NCBI GenBank assembly: GCA_937900985.1
Contig: CALCGM010000121.1
Location: 1-17,755 of the forward strand
Direction of reading: 5' to 3'
Source: an uncultured Planctomycetaceae bacterium
GTDB lineage: Bacteria > Planctomycetota > Planctomycetia > Pirellulales > UBA1268
Length of the DNA: 17,755 bases
Made by a program: the position numbers and the translations under genes. The notes below the pieces were generated by a model, which worked only from the letters and a program-made list of their open reading frames with translations, searched no databases and was not told the DNA's origin. This document shows, piece by piece, positions 5,936 through 13,359 of this stretch; positions within the stretch are counted from its first letter, which is position 1; every line of letters starts with the position of its first letter.

Positions 5936-8197
5936 TCAGTGGCGGAAAAGAAACTCCCGGCTCGTCAGCAGCGACCAGTAGAGGTCTTCGACGACGGCTC
6001 GTTTCTCCTCGGGAGCCGCGTCGGTGAGCATGGTGAGAAACGGCTGCTTCTCCTCGTCGGTCGGGTAGCGGGAGAGGGTTCGCAGCCAGGCGTCCTCAAT
6101 GATCGCCTCGTTCGTCGGCTCCGTGGCGAGCAGCTGCGTGATGGAGCCATGCTTCGAGGCGAGCTTGTCGTTGAGGGTGGAGCCGTTGGAGAGATGCAGC
6201 ACCTGCACCAGGCTCGGCTGGTTCGACCGCTCACACTCACAGGTGATCTCGCGATCGTTGCGGCCGAAGGTCTCCAGGAAATAGTTTTTCACGGCGGAGT
6301 CGGAGAGCTCCAAGGCTCGGGTGCCCGCCCCGTAGGCATCGACCTTCTGAGTGGAGCCATCGTTGAGGGCGATCTCGGTGTAGCTGTCGCGGACACCGGT
6401 GACGTCGGAGATCGCGTCGCTGAGCACCTCGGCCATCAGCCGGGTGGGATAGGCACGGGCAAACCAGAGCCGATCCCCCTTGTTTTCCGGCAGCACCTGG
6501 CTGCCGCGACGGTAGGTCTCCGACAGCAGGATCAGCCGCATCAGGGCCTTCAGGTCGTAGCCGTGCTCGGCGGTAAACGTGGCCAGGGCCGTCAGCAGCG
6601 TGTCGTTGCTCGCCGGGTTGGTCGCCCGCAGATCATCAACCGGATTGACCAGGCCAATGCCAAAGAAGTTGGCCCACACGCGATTGGCAATCGAGCGGGT
6701 GAAGTAGGGATTGTCTGGCGAGGTCAGCCAGGCAGCGAGGGCCTCGCGGCGGTCAGCCGGGCTGTCGGGATCGAGGGGGACGCCGTCGAGCGGAGCGGGC
6801 GGCAGGGCGCGTCCGGTCCGCGGCTGGAGGAGGTCGCCGCGGGGCTCCACGTAGAGGGTGCGGACGCCATCGCCGTTGCGGGCATCGCCTCCCCAGCCTT
6901 TGGCCCGCACCCGTGCGAAGAGATTGGCGAACGCGTAGTACTGGTCGTTGGTCCATTTCTCCAGCGGGTGGTTGTGGCACTTGGCACACCCGATCGAGAG
7001 GGAGAGGAAGGCTTGGCTCGTGTTCTCCGCCATCGTCTCAGGATCCTGATGGACGGCGAAGAAGTTGGTCGCCCCGTTCTCCACGCTCGAGCCCGTGGCG
7101 GTGATCGCCTGACGAACCAGCTCGTCCCAGGGCATGTTTTCGGCCACACGGTCGCGGATCCACGACGCATAGGCTTCCACCGCAGCCGGCCGCAGGGCCG
7201 ATCCGGTCACCAGAAAGATGTCAGCCCACTTGTAGCTCCAGTAGTCGACAAACTCAGGGCGGGCGAGCAGGAGGTCGACGAGCCGCTCCCGCTTCTTCGG
7301 CGCGGTGTCGGCGAGGAAGCCGCGAACCTCCTCAGGCGTTGGCAGCCGGCCGATCGTGTCGAGAAAGGCCCGGCGAAGAAAGGTGGCGTCGTCGCAGGGG
7401 GGCGAGGGGGCCAGGTGCAGCCGCTGGAGCTGCTCGAGGACGAGTTCGTCGATCAGGTTGGCCCTGGGCGCCGCCGCGAACGTCTCGGGGGGAATCGCAT
7501 TGGGGAAGGCCGCAGTCACCCTGCCGACAGCAATCTGTGAGGAAAACCAGGCGGTGATCGCGCCGCTGCCGTGTCCGAGCGCCGTGGCGAGGCCCTCGCT
7601 GGAAACGCTTGCCACGGTCGCGTCGGTGGAGGTGAAGCGGGCCCAGCGGGTGACATCGCGGCTGGAGCCATCGCTGTAGCGGGCCGTCACCTGAAAAGCC
7701 ACTTCTTCACCGGGAGCGAGCATCGCCTCAGCGGGCTCAATGCTGATCGACGCAAGCGACCGTTCGCCAGCCCGGGGGCCGGGGCAGCCGGCGGTGATCC
7801 AGGAGGCCAGCAGCTGGTAGTCGTCACTGCCCACGTCGAGCCGCTTCCCGCCTTTGTGGGGCACCGCCATCGTGGGCTTGGTCAGCAGCAGGCTCGTGGC
7901 GGGCTTGGCCAGATCGACGCGGCGGCCGAGGGCCTCCCGCGTGATGGCGAGGTGGTCGCTGGCCGGATCGTAGCCGAAGAGCGAGAGCCGGAAGCCAGCC
8001 TTGCCAGCAAGCGCTCCATGGCAGCCGCCACCGTTGCAGCCGGCCTTTGAGAGGATCGGGACGATGTCGTTGGTGAAGCTGACATCGGCCGCAGGCTCAT
8101 TCCCCCGAGCGGCAGCGGACGCGCCGATCAGCAGCACCGCGAGCAGCAGTGGCAGCGAGCAGTGCCGCGGTCGATGGTCACGGGCAACGCGGTCCAT
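5936..8197 (-). CDS. Exported DUF1549/DUF1553 protein with BIG2-like domain and two haem-type motifs
   Basis: A 753-residue planctomycete-type protein. A signal segment (LPLLLAVLLIGASAAA) is followed by Cys54-NGGG-Cys59-His60, a CX4CH variant typical of the N-terminal module in this subgroup (then GKAGFRLSLFGYDP). Residues about 149-227 look like a bacterial Ig-like group 2 domain (ISIEP...VTRWARFTSTDATVASV). DUF1549 spans about 247-432 and contains Cys404-A-K-Cys407-His408 NHPLEKW. DUF1553 fills about 485-735, starting near LAAWLTSPDNPYFTRSIANR and including LSETYRR. GGAGA lies 6 nt before ATG 8197. It lies between the DUF1501 gene (98 bp upstream) and the WD40 fusion (48 bp downstream), an arrangement usual in this phylum. 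A role with exported redox or polysaccharide-degrading machinery is often proposed but unproven. Confidence 0.93.
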   Translation of the reverse strand: MDRVARDHRPRHCSLPLLLAVLLIGASAAARGNEPAADVSFTNDIVPILSKAGCNGGGCHGALAGKAGFRLSLFGYDPASDHLAITREALGRRVDLAKPATSLLLTKPTMAVPHKGGKRLDVGSDDYQLLASWITAGCPGPRAGERSLASISIEPAEAMLAPGEEVAFQVTARYSDGSSRDVTRWARFTSTDATVASVSSEGLATALGHGSGAITAWFSSQIAVGRVTAAFPNAIPPETFAAAPRANLIDELVLEQLQRLHLAPSPPCDDATFLRRAFLDTIGRLPTPEEVRGFLADTAPKKRERLVDLLLARPEFVDYWSYKWADIFLVTGSALRPAAVEAYASWIRDRVAENMPWDELVRQAITATGSSVENGATNFFAVHQDPETMAENTSQAFLSLSIGCAKCHNHPLEKWTNDQYYAFANLFARVRAKGWGGDARNGDGVRTLYVEPRGDLLQPRTGRALPPAPLDGVPLDPDSPADRREALAAWLTSPDNPYFTRSIANRVWANFFGIGLVNPVDDLRATNPASNDTLLTALATFTAEHGYDLKALMRLILLSETYRRGSQVLPENKGDRLWFARAYPTRLMAEVLSDAISDVTGVRDSYTEIALNDGSTQKVDAYGAGTRALELSDSAVKNYFLETFGRNDREITCECERSNQPSLVQVLHLSNGSTLNDKLASKHGSITQLLATEPTNEAIIEDAWLRTLSRYPTDEEKQPFLTMLTDAAPEEKRAVVEDLYWSLLTSREFLFRH

Positions 8198-8296
8198 GAA
8201 GTTTCTCCATCAGTGATCAGTGAAGGCAGAGCTGGTTTCAGTGATTGAGCTCGTGGATCGTCTGGCGGTCAGGCTCGGCACGGGCTCGTGCGATCC

Positions 8297-9682
8297 TCAC
8301 GCGAACAGCTCACGGATCGGCTCGGTGCCGAAGTCGGTCAGGGCGAACGGTCGGCCAGCCGGTCCGTCGAGGTGGCTGGTGTGGTCGAGGCCGAGGCTTT
8401 CAAAGATCGTGGCCACGATGTCGCCAGGTCCGACGGGCCGCTCTGCAGGGAAGCCCCCCACGGTGTCGCTTGCGCCGACCACGCGGCCGCCTGCCACACC
8501 GCCGCCAGCGAAGCTGCAGCTGAAGCACTGCGGCCAGTGGTCGCGGCCGCCGGCCGGGTTGACCTTCGGCGTGCGGCCAAACTCGCAGAGCGTGGTCACG
8601 AGCGTGTCGTCGAGCATGCCACGACCCACGAGGTCTTCCAGCAGCGCCGAGTAGGCCTGGTCGTACATCGGGCAGACGATGTCTTTCATGCCCTCGATCG
8701 AGGTGAACGGCTTGGAGCCATGGATGTCCCAGGTGATCTCGTCGAACACCGTTAAGAAGGTGTTGACCGTCACGAATCGCACCCCGTTTTCCACCAGCCG
8801 CCTCGCAAGCAGGCAGCACTGCCCGAAGCGATTCATGCCGTACCGCTCTCGGACATGCGTGGGCTCTTTGGAGAGATCAAAGGCTTCGCGGGCCTGGGTG
8901 CTCGTCATCAGCCGGTAGGCGGTCTGGAAGTTTTCATCGAGCAGCCGCGCGTCTTCGCTGGCCTCAAACTCGTCGGCCGCCTGTTCCACGATGCTCCGCA
9001 TGGACCGCCGCCGCTCGAGCCGGGCCATGCCGATCTGATCGGGAGGCAGCAGGTCGGGCACGCGGAAGTCGGGCTTGGAGGGATCGGCCATCAGCGCGAA
9101 AGGGTCGTAGGCCTTTCCCAAGAAGCCTCCCGCCTGGCCGTTGGGGAGGTTGCCGCCGCCGCGGCCCATCAGCTCTGGCAGCACGACAAAGGGGGGCAGG
9201 TCGGTGCGACGACCGAGGAGATACGACGCGACGCTGCCGGCGTGGGGGGTGTGGATGCCTCCCGTAAACCGCCGACCCGTCTGCAGCATCTGCCAGCCGG
9301 CATCGTGAACGGCCGCCCCAGCGTGGTGGCAGCTTCGCACCAGCGAGAAGCGATCGGCGATGGCCGCATGCTTCGGCAGCAGTTCGGAAACCTCGAAGGC
9401 GTCGGTCGCCGTGCGGATCGGCTTGAACGGCCCGCGAATCTCCGCAGGAGCGTCTGGCTTCATGTCCCAGAGGTCGAGATGGCTCGGCCCGCCGAGGTTG
9501 AAAATCATGATGCAGGAGCGGTTTTCAGCTCCCGGGCGAACCTGGCCTTCGGCGGCAGCCCGGGCATACTGCGGCAGCGAAAGCCCGACGGCCGACAGGG
9601 CGCCGACGTGCAGGAAATCACGACGCGTGGGGCCGCCACCGCACAGCAGGGCGCGGGGGCGTGGCGCGAGAAAACTGAACAT
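8297..9682 (-). CDS. DUF1501 protein with Tat signal
   Basis: First gene of the minus-strand operon, 461 residues. Arg20-Arg21 in TRRDFLHVGALSAVGLSLP is a twin-arginine signal, followed by an AxA site near ARAAAEG, so it is exported folded by the Tat system. The DUF1501 domain covers essentially the rest. It begins with NLGGPSHLDLWD (62-73) and MKPDAPAEIRGPF, and includes HDAGWQMLQTGR and, near the C terminus, GGRDHWP. DUF1501 is related to the alkaline-phosphatase/sulfatase fold; whether this one is an enzyme is not known. The frame extends upstream to 9775, but ATG 9682 has GGAGG 6 nt before it and places the Tat motif correctly. The downstream partner encodes the DUF1549/DUF1553 protein, the usual companion of DUF1501 in planctomycete genomes. 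Confidence 0.93.
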   Translation of the reverse strand: MFSFLAPRPRALLCGGGPTRRDFLHVGALSAVGLSLPQYARAAAEGQVRPGAENRSCIMIFNLGGPSHLDLWDMKPDAPAEIRGPFKPIRTATDAFEVSELLPKHAAIADRFSLVRSCHHAGAAVHDAGWQMLQTGRRFTGGIHTPHAGSVASYLLGRRTDLPPFVVLPELMGRGGGNLPNGQAGGFLGKAYDPFALMADPSKPDFRVPDLLPPDQIGMARLERRRSMRSIVEQAADEFEASEDARLLDENFQTAYRLMTSTQAREAFDLSKEPTHVRERYGMNRFGQCCLLARRLVENGVRFVTVNTFLTVFDEITWDIHGSKPFTSIEGMKDIVCPMYDQAYSALLEDLVGRGMLDDTLVTTLCEFGRTPKVNPAGGRDHWPQCFSCSFAGGGVAGGRVVGASDTVGGFPAERPVGPGDIVATIFESLGLDHTSHLDGPAGRPFALTDFGTEPIRELFA

Positions 9683-9688
9683 TCCTGA

Positions 9689-9693
9689 CCTCC
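9689..9693 (-). promoter_or_regulatory. Shine-Dalgarno site that sets the DUF1501 start at 9682
   Basis: GGAGG on the minus strand, 6 nt before ATG 9682. The longer frame from 9775 would add 31 arginine-rich residues before the Tat signal and has no such site, so it is rejected. Confidence 0.75.
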
Positions 9694-9834
9694 GCCTGTT
9701 GGAGTTCTCACGGCGGGATTCGATCCCCTGGCATCCCGTCGATGCAGACAACCGATTGAGACGCGGCCCACCCACAGCCTTGCCGACTTCTGGGCTCCCA
9801 CTTCAGCCAATGCCAACCTGATAGTCTACCTGCT

Positions 9835-9855
9835 CGCAGTGGCGTTCGCACTGCG
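9835..9855 (+). promoter_or_regulatory. Perfect 7-bp inverted repeat in the divergent intergenic region
   Basis: CGCAGTG (9835-9841) pairs with CACTGCG (9849-9855) around seven bases, 42 bp before the isomerase-like start in the 215-bp gap between the divergent operons. It could be an mRNA hairpin or a regulator's operator; the sequence alone does not decide. I found no convincing sigma-70 promoter pair in this gap. Confidence 0.35.
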
Positions 9856-9897
9856 TGGGGGACTCACGACAACCGGCAGCTCGGAGGCAAGCAAGCG

Positions 9898-10719
9898 ATG
9901 CGGCTTGGGCTGATCAACTCGGCGTTTGCGCAGGCGGGCCGCGACACCCGCTTCGGCCTGGAAAAGACGAAGCAGCTCGGCTTCGACACGGTCGACATCT
10001 TCACCGATCCACTCGACATCGACGCGGATGAGCGGCGGCTGCTGCGAGACGTGTGCGACGAGCTTGACCTGCCGATCGTGAGCCTGTGCTGCGTGGCGCT
10101 CGGCCTGGTCGACTTCAATCCGTCGGTGCGTCGCTTCCACATCGACCGCTGCCGCAGGTTTCTCGATCTGACGGCTGAGCTTGGCGGCAGCAACCTGCTG
10201 CTGGTGCTCGGCGAGTATGTCTGGCAGCAGGAGGTGATCCCGCCGCGTGAGCAGTGGCGGCTTGGCGTGGAGGGCGTGCAGCAGCTCGGCAGCCATGCGG
10301 CGTCGCTGGGCTTACGACTCGCGATTGAGCTCGAGCCCTTCCGGATGTCGCTCGTCAACTCGATCGACACGATGCTGCAGTTTCTCGGCGACGTTGGCCA
10401 GGCTGATGTCGTGCGGGCCAACTGCGACATCTCCCACCTGCATCTGGTGCACGCCCCACCAGCCGATGTCGCTCGGCTTGCTGGCGTGATCGAACATGTG
10501 CACCTCTCCGACTGCGACGGCAGGGTGCATGGCGATCTCCCTCCCGGTCGTGGCGTGACGCCGATTGCCGACTACCTCGCCGCGGTCCGCGACACCGGCT
10601 ACGACGGCGTGGTCAGCCTTGAGCTCGAGTATTCGCCCGAGCCAGACAAAATCGTGGAGTGGGTGGCCGAGGCCTACGACGCCACCGCCAGGATCATGCG
10701 AGACCTCGGATGTCGATGA
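9898..10719 (+). CDS. TIM-barrel sugar phosphate isomerase/epimerase-like protein
   Basis: A 273-residue protein of the xylose isomerase-like TIM-barrel (AP endonuclease 2) superfamily, which includes sugar epimerases, hydroxypyruvate isomerase and inositol-catabolism enzymes. The metal-site pattern is present: Glu144 or Glu146 in LAIELEPF, Asp177 and His180 in NCDISHLHL, His200 or His202 in EHVHLSDCDG, and Glu242 or Glu244 in VSLELEY. The N-terminal strand MRLGLINSAF and LGFDTVDIF are typical. No signal peptide, so it is cytoplasmic. GGAGG (9883-9887) lies 10 nt before the ATG. It is followed after only 19 nt by an exported hydrolase gene, suggesting one operon acting on a sugar or sugar ester (inference). 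Substrate not predictable from sequence. Confidence 0.9.
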   Translation: MRLGLINSAFAQAGRDTRFGLEKTKQLGFDTVDIFTDPLDIDADERRLLRDVCDELDLPIVSLCCVALGLVDFNPSVRRFHIDRCRRFLDLTAELGGSNLLLVLGEYVWQQEVIPPREQWRLGVEGVQQLGSHAASLGLRLAIELEPFRMSLVNSIDTMLQFLGDVGQADVVRANCDISHLHLVHAPPADVARLAGVIEHVHLSDCDGRVHGDLPPGRGVTPIADYLAAVRDTGYDGVVSLELEYSPEPDKIVEWVAEAYDATARIMRDLGCR

Positions 10720-10738
10720 CCCGATCGGGAACGGTTTG

Positions 10739-13093
10739 ATGAAGCGTGCATGCCTGCGGTTGATGCTCGGTGGATGGCTGGCCGTCGGGATCGTGGCTGT
10801 GGGGGCAGAGCCGCCGGAGCAGCTGCCGGGGACGGAGGCCTTCGCTGCCGGCACAGACCTCTCTGCAGATCTGCTGGCGTCGCAGCTGGTCGACGGCGTG
10901 GATCGCTTCCTGCTCGGTGAGATCGCCGCTGCCCGAGAGGAGCGGCAGCGGGCGTGGCTGGCCGACCACGCAACCCCCGAGCATGCCCCGGCGACGGATG
11001 CTGCCCGCCGCGAGCGGCTGGCCCACATTCTCGGGCTGCGGGATCCGCGGCCTCCTTTTGAGGCTCCGCAGCTGCTGGCCACGCCGGAGCGATCGGCCGT
11101 CGTGGGCCGCGGCGCGGGGTATGAGATTCTGGCGGTCCGCTGGCCGGCAGTGGAGGGTGTCTCCGGCGAGGGGCTGCTGCTGGTGCCAAGCGAGGAGACG
11201 GTGGCGAGTGTGGTGGTGATCCCCGACGCGGAGCTCACGCCGGAGCAGTATGTCGGGCTTTCCCCTGGGGTGCCGATGCAGGGGCAGCTGCCGAGGCTGC
11301 TGGCTGAGCGTGGATGCCGTGTGCTCGTGCCGGTGCTGATTGATCGACATCGCGAGAAACGAAACGGTCGGGCGATGCTCACGTCGCGGGAGTATCTCTA
11401 CCGCAGCGCCTTTGAACTGGGCCGGCACATCATCGGCTATGAGCTCCAGAAAGTGTTGGCAGCGGTCGACTGGTTTGAGGCGGGCAGCGGCACTCGGCCG
11501 ATCGGCGTGGTCGGGTTCGGTGAGGGGGGCATGCTCGCCTTGTATGCCGCGGCGGTCGATCCTCGGATTGAGCTGGCCGGCGTGTGTGGCTTCTTTGGCG
11601 ATCGCGACCGGCTCTGGGAGCAGCCGATCGATCGCAACGTGTTTGGGCTGCTCTCGCACTTCGGTGATGCTGAGCTGGCCGCGATGGTGCTGCCGCGGAC
11701 GCTGGTGATCGAAAACAGCCGCGGCCCCGAGCGAGAGATTCCAGGCGATGGTGGTGCACCGGCGGTGCTGCGGCCACCCGAGGGCGTGGCTGCGGAGCTG
11801 GACCGCGTGCGAACGCTTGCGGCGGCTGATGCAACGACGCAGCTGATTGTCGTGGGGGAGGATGGCGGGGCCGTCGAGCATGGCGCGGCCGCCGATGCCA
11901 TCGCCAACTCGCTCGGTGCTGCGGCGGCTTCCGCCTCGGGCGAGCCAGAGCTCGTCGGTCTGGCTGTTGATGAAGAAGAGCGTCAGCGAAGGCAGGTGGC
12001 CGAGATCGATCGCTTCACGCAGCGGCTGCTCGCGACCTGTGCCGACACCCGCCGCGGCTTCCTGCCGATCGCAGATCAGCTCGGCCAGGCACCGCAACAG
12101 CCGCTCGATTTCTCATCGCCGGCGGCCTACGAGCGGTCGATCGAGCCGTTTCGCGAGCAGTTTGCCACGGAGGTGATCGGCAGCTTCGACCGCGACCTGC
12201 TCCCGGCACAGCCTCGGTCGCAGCTGATCGCGCAAGACGACGGCGTGGCGATCTACCGCGTGGTGCTCGATGTGTTTCCAGACGTGATGGCCACGGGGCT
12301 GCTCGTGCTGCCAGACGGCGTGCAGCCGGGAGAGCGGCGGCCGGTTGTTGTCTGCCAGCACGGGCTCGAAGGTCGCCCCGACGACCTGCTTGCTGGTGCG
12401 GACAAGGAATCGACCTACAAGGGGATGGCCACCAGGCTCGCCCAGCGGGGCTTCATCACGTTTGCGCCGCAGAATCTCTACCTCTACGGCGACCGCTTCC
12501 GCACCCTGCAGCGAAAGGCGAACCCGCTCGGCAAAACCCTCTTTTCGGTGATCGTGCCCCAGCACCGGCAGATCGTCCGCTGGCTGGCGACGCTGCCGCA
12601 GGTCGATCCCGAGCGGATCGCGTTTTACGGCCTCAGCTATGGAGGGAAGTCGGCGATGCGGATTCCCGCCCTCGTCAACGACTACTGCCTCTCGATCTGC
12701 TCCGCCGATTTCAACGACTGGGTCTGGAAGAACGCGTCGACCTCGTCCCCCTACAGCTACGTCTGGACAGGGGAGTATGAGATCTTTGAGTTTGATCTCG
12801 GGAGCACCTTCAACTACGCCGAGATGGCGGCCCTGATCGCGCCGCGGCCGTTCATGGTGGAGCGAGGCCACTTCGATACGGTCGGTCCTGACGAGCGGGT
12901 GGCCCTGGAGTTTGCCAAGGTTCGATTCCTCTACGAGGCGAGGCTGGGGCTGCCAGGGCGGGCGGAGATCGAGTGGTTTGTGGGGCCGCACGCGATTCAC
13001 GGAGAGGGCACCTATGCCTTTCTCCACCACCATCTCGACTGGCCGGTTCCAGCGCCTGAGGAGCCGCAGAACCGCGGAAAACCTGGCCCGTGA
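10739..13093 (+). CDS. Exported tandem alpha/beta-hydrolase, first half degenerate
   Basis: A 784-residue protein with an N-terminal signal or anchor (LRLMLGGWLAVGIVAVGA). Two alpha/beta-hydrolase-like halves follow. The first (about 125-395) has the nucleophile-elbow position as Gly259-Phe-Gly261-Glu-Gly263, so the serine is missing. The second (about 500-770) has Gly631-Leu-Ser633-Tyr-Gly635 after a CQHGLEGRP oxyanion-type loop (539-547), Asp713 in ERGHFDTVGPDE and His751 or His754 in GPHAIHGEG, a complete candidate triad. The family resembles acetyl xylan esterase/dienelactone-type hydrolases, so carbohydrate-ester cleavage in the periplasm is inferred. ATG 10739 is chosen because it directly precedes the signal sequence and lies 19 nt after the isomerase gene; the frame extends upstream to 10565, overlapping that gene out of frame. 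The upstream ribosome site is weak (GGGA), which may mean translational coupling. Confidence 0.87.
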   Translation: MKRACLRLMLGGWLAVGIVAVGAEPPEQLPGTEAFAAGTDLSADLLASQLVDGVDRFLLGEIAAAREERQRAWLADHATPEHAPATDAARRERLAHILGLRDPRPPFEAPQLLATPERSAVVGRGAGYEILAVRWPAVEGVSGEGLLLVPSEETVASVVVIPDAELTPEQYVGLSPGVPMQGQLPRLLAERGCRVLVPVLIDRHREKRNGRAMLTSREYLYRSAFELGRHIIGYELQKVLAAVDWFEAGSGTRPIGVVGFGEGGMLALYAAAVDPRIELAGVCGFFGDRDRLWEQPIDRNVFGLLSHFGDAELAAMVLPRTLVIENSRGPEREIPGDGGAPAVLRPPEGVAAELDRVRTLAAADATTQLIVVGEDGGAVEHGAAADAIANSLGAAAASASGEPELVGLAVDEEERQRRQVAEIDRFTQRLLATCADTRRGFLPIADQLGQAPQQPLDFSSPAAYERSIEPFREQFATEVIGSFDRDLLPAQPRSQLIAQDDGVAIYRVVLDVFPDVMATGLLVLPDGVQPGERRPVVVCQHGLEGRPDDLLAGADKESTYKGMATRLAQRGFITFAPQNLYLYGDRFRTLQRKANPLGKTLFSVIVPQHRQIVRWLATLPQVDPERIAFYGLSYGGKSAMRIPALVNDYCLSICSADFNDWVWKNASTSSPYSYVWTGEYEIFEFDLGSTFNYAEMAALIAPRPFMVERGHFDTVGPDERVALEFAKVRFLYEARLGLPGRAEIEWFVGPHAIHGEGTYAFLHHHLDWPVPAPEEPQNRGKPGP

Positions 13094-13105
13094 CGGCCAC
13101 GGAGC

Positions 13106-13111
13106 TATACT
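13106..13111 (+). promoter_or_regulatory. Possible -10 element for the second DUF1559 gene
   Basis: TATACT, five of six consensus matches, lies just after the hydrolase stop codon. The sequence 17 bp upstream (CTGGCC) is a poor -35 box. If used, it would give a leader of about 240 nt before ATG 13360. Confidence 0.33.
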
Positions 13112-13117
13112 TTTGCC

Positions 13118-13359
13118 GGTTCGGCGGAATGCCGGCCGCAGGTGCAGAGGCGTGGACGGCGAAACCTTTCCCGGGCCTCTGCGTTGAAGTTCCGGGGCGA
13201 TACCTCCCACCCCTCATTCGCCCTGAGAGGTCCCAAAACCTGTTCCAACGGCTTTTTTCGTCAGAAACCGCCCTCCTCGAGCGTTGTTTCTGAGGAAAAC
13301 CGGTGGAGCCCCCGCCTTTTTCCTGCCCACCAGACGCTCGCTGCGATATGAGGATTGTC
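13118..13359 (+). other. Structured intergenic leader before the second DUF1559 gene
   Basis: This gap holds no credible gene but has clear pairing potential. GCAGAGGC (13144-13151) pairs perfectly with GCCTCTGC (13175-13182), and TCAGAAAC (13261-13268) with GTTTCTGA (13286-13293). A run of six T (13253-13258) lies between them but is not directly preceded by a strong stem, so termination of the upstream operon here is only possible. CTGAGAGG and AACCTG near 13223-13241 recall TPP-riboswitch words, but the rest of that consensus is missing. Confidence 0.4.
13349..13354 (+). promoter_or_regulatory. Shine-Dalgarno site that sets the second DUF1559 start at 13360
   Basis: TGAGGA lies 5 nt before ATG 13360. 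As in the first DUF1559 gene, an extra in-frame ATG (13348) overlaps the site and has no ribosome site of its own. Confidence 0.6.

Noticed and set aside
5171..7540. Long plus-strand open frame of 789 codons
   Set aside because: It lies antisense across two well-supported genes and their gap, has no domain I recognise, and is low in typical core residues patterns; such frames are common opposite GC-rich genes.
8198..8296. Several CAGTGA words in the gap between the DUF1501 and DUF1549 genes
   Set aside because: Irregular spacing and very short units; no stable hairpin or terminator accompanies them.
8855..9688. Plus-strand open frame of 277 codons
   Set aside because: Antisense to the DUF1501 gene, whose Tat signal and family motifs are clear.
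9715..9727. GGGATTCGATCCC, resembling a tRNA T-arm
   Set aside because: The stem and loop do not fit a 5+7+5 T-arm, and no matching acceptor stem or anticodon arm was found on either strand.
10694..12097. Minus-strand open frame of 467 codons, and another at 12113-13210
   Set aside because: Both are shadows of the tandem hydrolase gene, with no signal, motif or ribosome site supporting them.
13195..13260. TPP-riboswitch-like words (CTGAGAGG, AACCTG)
   Set aside because: The remaining conserved parts of the TPP aptamer are absent, and the downstream gene is a pseudopilin, not a thiamine gene.
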